Assembly (NCBI GenBank): GCA_021158805.1
Contig: JAGGTZ010000225.1
Span: 1-6,798 of the forward strand
From: Thermoproteota archaeon
GTDB taxonomy: Archaea; Korarchaeota; Korarchaeia; Korarchaeales; Korarchaeaceae
Direction of reading: 5' to 3'
Length of the DNA: 6,798 bases
Made by a program: the position numbers and the translations under genes. The notes below the pieces were generated by a model, which was given only the letters and a program-made list of their open reading frames with translations, did not search any database and had not been told where the DNA came from. Positions 6,183 through 6,798 of this stretch are shown here, in pieces (position 1 is the first letter of the stretch; every line of letters starts with the position of its first letter).

Positions 6183-6256
6183 GGGGCCGTGGTCTAGCTT
6201 GGTAGGATGCCGGCCTTGGGAGCCGGAGGTCCCGGGTTCAAATCCCGGCGGCCCCA
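6183..6256 (+). tRNA. tRNA-Pro (anticodon UGG)
   Basis: All arms can be folded by eye. The acceptor GGGGCCG (6183-6189) pairs fully with CGGCCCC (6249-6255), with discriminator A at 6256. The D arm is GTCT/GGAT with an AGCTTGGTA loop. The anticodon stem CCGGC (6210-6214) pairs with GCCGG (6222-6226) around the loop CTTGGGA, giving anticodon TGG at 6217-6219, which reads proline codons. The variable loop is AGGTC and the T arm is CCGGG-TTCAAAT-CCCGG. There is no intron and no encoded CCA. G- and C-rich stems suit a thermophile. Confidence 0.96.
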
Positions 6257-6261
6257 TATCT

Positions 6262-6268
6262 GGAGGTG
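6262..6268 (+). promoter_or_regulatory. Ribosome-binding site overlapping the antitoxin start
   Basis: GGAGGTG is a near-perfect archaeal Shine-Dalgarno, but its last three bases are themselves the GTG taken as start codon at 6266. The codon with normal spacing, 6 bases downstream and in frame, is ATA (6275-6277). Either the GTG is used despite the overlap, or initiation occurs at a non-standard codon. Confidence 0.45.
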
Positions 6269-6469
6269 TCCAATATAATCCTTCTAGCTAAGAGAGGGCA
6301 TTTACAGATACCCTCTAGGTTTCTCAAAGCCAAAGCCTACCTGATAAAGGAGTTCTCGGATGGTAGGTTATTACTTATCCCTCTCGTCCCGAGAAAAGAG
6401 GGAGAACTAGGATTCACTCTAAATACAGAGGAAATAAGCTACTTCATCACTAGGGGGGCGACCCTTTGA
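6266..6469 (+). CDS. AbrB/VapB-type antitoxin
   Basis: 67 residues, typical antitoxin size. Residues 8-40 match the AbrB/SpoVT swapped-hairpin DNA-binding fold: AKRGHLQIPSRFLKAKAYLI resembles 'k.GritiPkelR..l...', and DGRLLLIPL (32-40) is the closing strand ending in the typical I-x-P. The C-terminal tail (41-67) would wrap the partner toxin. It directly precedes, and overlaps by TTGA, a PIN-domain gene, the standard VapBC order. Antitoxins of this type neutralise the nuclease and repress their own promoter. The GTG lies 9 bases beyond the tRNA-Pro discriminator base, leaving no room for a separate conventional promoter outside the tRNA gene. The start is uncertain. Confidence 0.8.
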   Translation: MSNIILLAKRGHLQIPSRFLKAKAYLIKEFSDGRLLLIPLVPRKEGELGFTLNTEEISYFITRGATL

Positions 6470-6798
6470 AGGTTCAGAGGGCAGTAATAGATACCAATGT
6501 CTTCATATTTGCATTTTTTAGGGATCAGGAGAATCACACGAAAGCCGTTAACTTGCTGAGTGAATTAGGCACGTGGATAATACCACACATCGTTGTGGTA
6601 GAACTCTTCTGGTTTTCAAGGGGCGCTGGTCTTGGAGTAAAGGATGCTAGGGATCTAATATTGACCTTCATGTTAGACAACAAGGCCGAGGTAGTAGCAC
6701 ATCCTATAGAGGACATCATTGATTCTTTGCTAATTGAAGATCCACTTAGATGGGAAGACGAACTTATACTTCTACTGGCAGAGAGAGAAGGGGTTCCA
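6466..6798 (+). CDS. PIN-domain ribonuclease (VapC-like toxin), C-terminus beyond window
   Basis: 111 residues are visible, open to the right edge; VapC proteins are usually about 125-145, so only the end is missing. The TTG start overlaps the antitoxin stop (TTGA). PIN-domain acidic residues are present: D9 in AVIDTNVF (6-13), the classic first strand; E46 in IVVVELFWFS (42-51); and D98/E97 in WEDELILLLAEREGVP (96-111), where the family has D-A-hydrophobic-hydrophobic-A...G. The last acidic residue, normally in a following T-x-D, would lie just outside. VapC toxins are Mg-dependent RNases that cut tRNA or rRNA and are held inactive by VapB. Close family members also include stand-alone PIN proteins, but the preceding antitoxin supports the toxin role. 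Confidence 0.87.
   Translation, partial: MKVQRAVIDTNVFIFAFFRDQENHTKAVNLLSELGTWIIPHIVVVELFWFSRGAGLGVKDARDLILTFMLDNKAEVVAHPIEDIIDSLLIEDPLRWEDELILLLAEREGVP

Noticed and set aside
6183..6256. Intron or split tRNA
   Set aside because: All stems close with normal spacing and a 7-base anticodon loop; no extra bases are present.

Overview
The window looks like a compact stretch of archaeal chromosome, probably from a thermophile. The evidence is AGA/AGG-dominated arginine codons, TATA-like boxes about 26 bases upstream of several starts, near-leaderless genes, frequent GTG/TTG starts, a tRNA without an encoded CCA, and archaeal families (Clp1-type RNA kinase, TrmB-like regulator, stand-alone TRAM protein, VapBC pair). 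A TACK-group (Korarchaeota/Thermoproteota-like) origin is a guess; nothing here fixes the phylum.

Layout. Positions 1-1564 are a leftward unit. It starts with a very divergent member of the RuBisCO large-subunit superfamily (488-1564) and continues, by a 22-base overlap, into a DUF72/YecE-family protein that runs off the left edge (1-509). A 59-base gap with one TTAA-centred promoter element separates this unit from a rightward one: a Clp1/Grc3-type polynucleotide kinase (1624-2865), overlapping by ATGA a MOFRL-family glycerate 2-kinase (2862-4247). A second promoter region leads into a small basic TRAM protein (4302-4622), whose stop overlaps the start of a TrmB-like regulator (4622-5356). 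A third promoter serves two unrecognised small genes that overlap: an acidic soluble protein (5398-5784), possibly a cysteine-less thioredoxin fold, and a single-pass membrane protein with a beta-rich outer domain (5771-6136). Then come tRNA-Pro(UGG) (6183-6256) and, nine bases after its discriminator base, a VapB/AbrB-type antitoxin (6266-6469) overlapping a PIN-domain toxin that runs off the right edge (6466-6798).

The most notable item is the RuBisCO relative. It aligns over nearly the whole fold, and across the first half of the barrel without a gap. Yet both lysines of the KPK motif, the carbamylated lysine, the Mg-binding Asp/Glu pair, the active-site His and the loop-6 lysine are all replaced or missing. 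It appears to be a RuBisCO-like protein that has lost the ancestral chemistry, linked translationally to a DUF72 protein, itself a TIM-barrel-like family of unknown role. This pairing is the best candidate here for an undescribed system.

The other genes are mostly housekeeping: RNA 5'-end phosphorylation, glycerate entry into lower glycolysis, RNA binding and transcription control. No intergenic stretch exceeds about 60 bases, and I see no insertion sequences, CRISPR repeats or long repeats.
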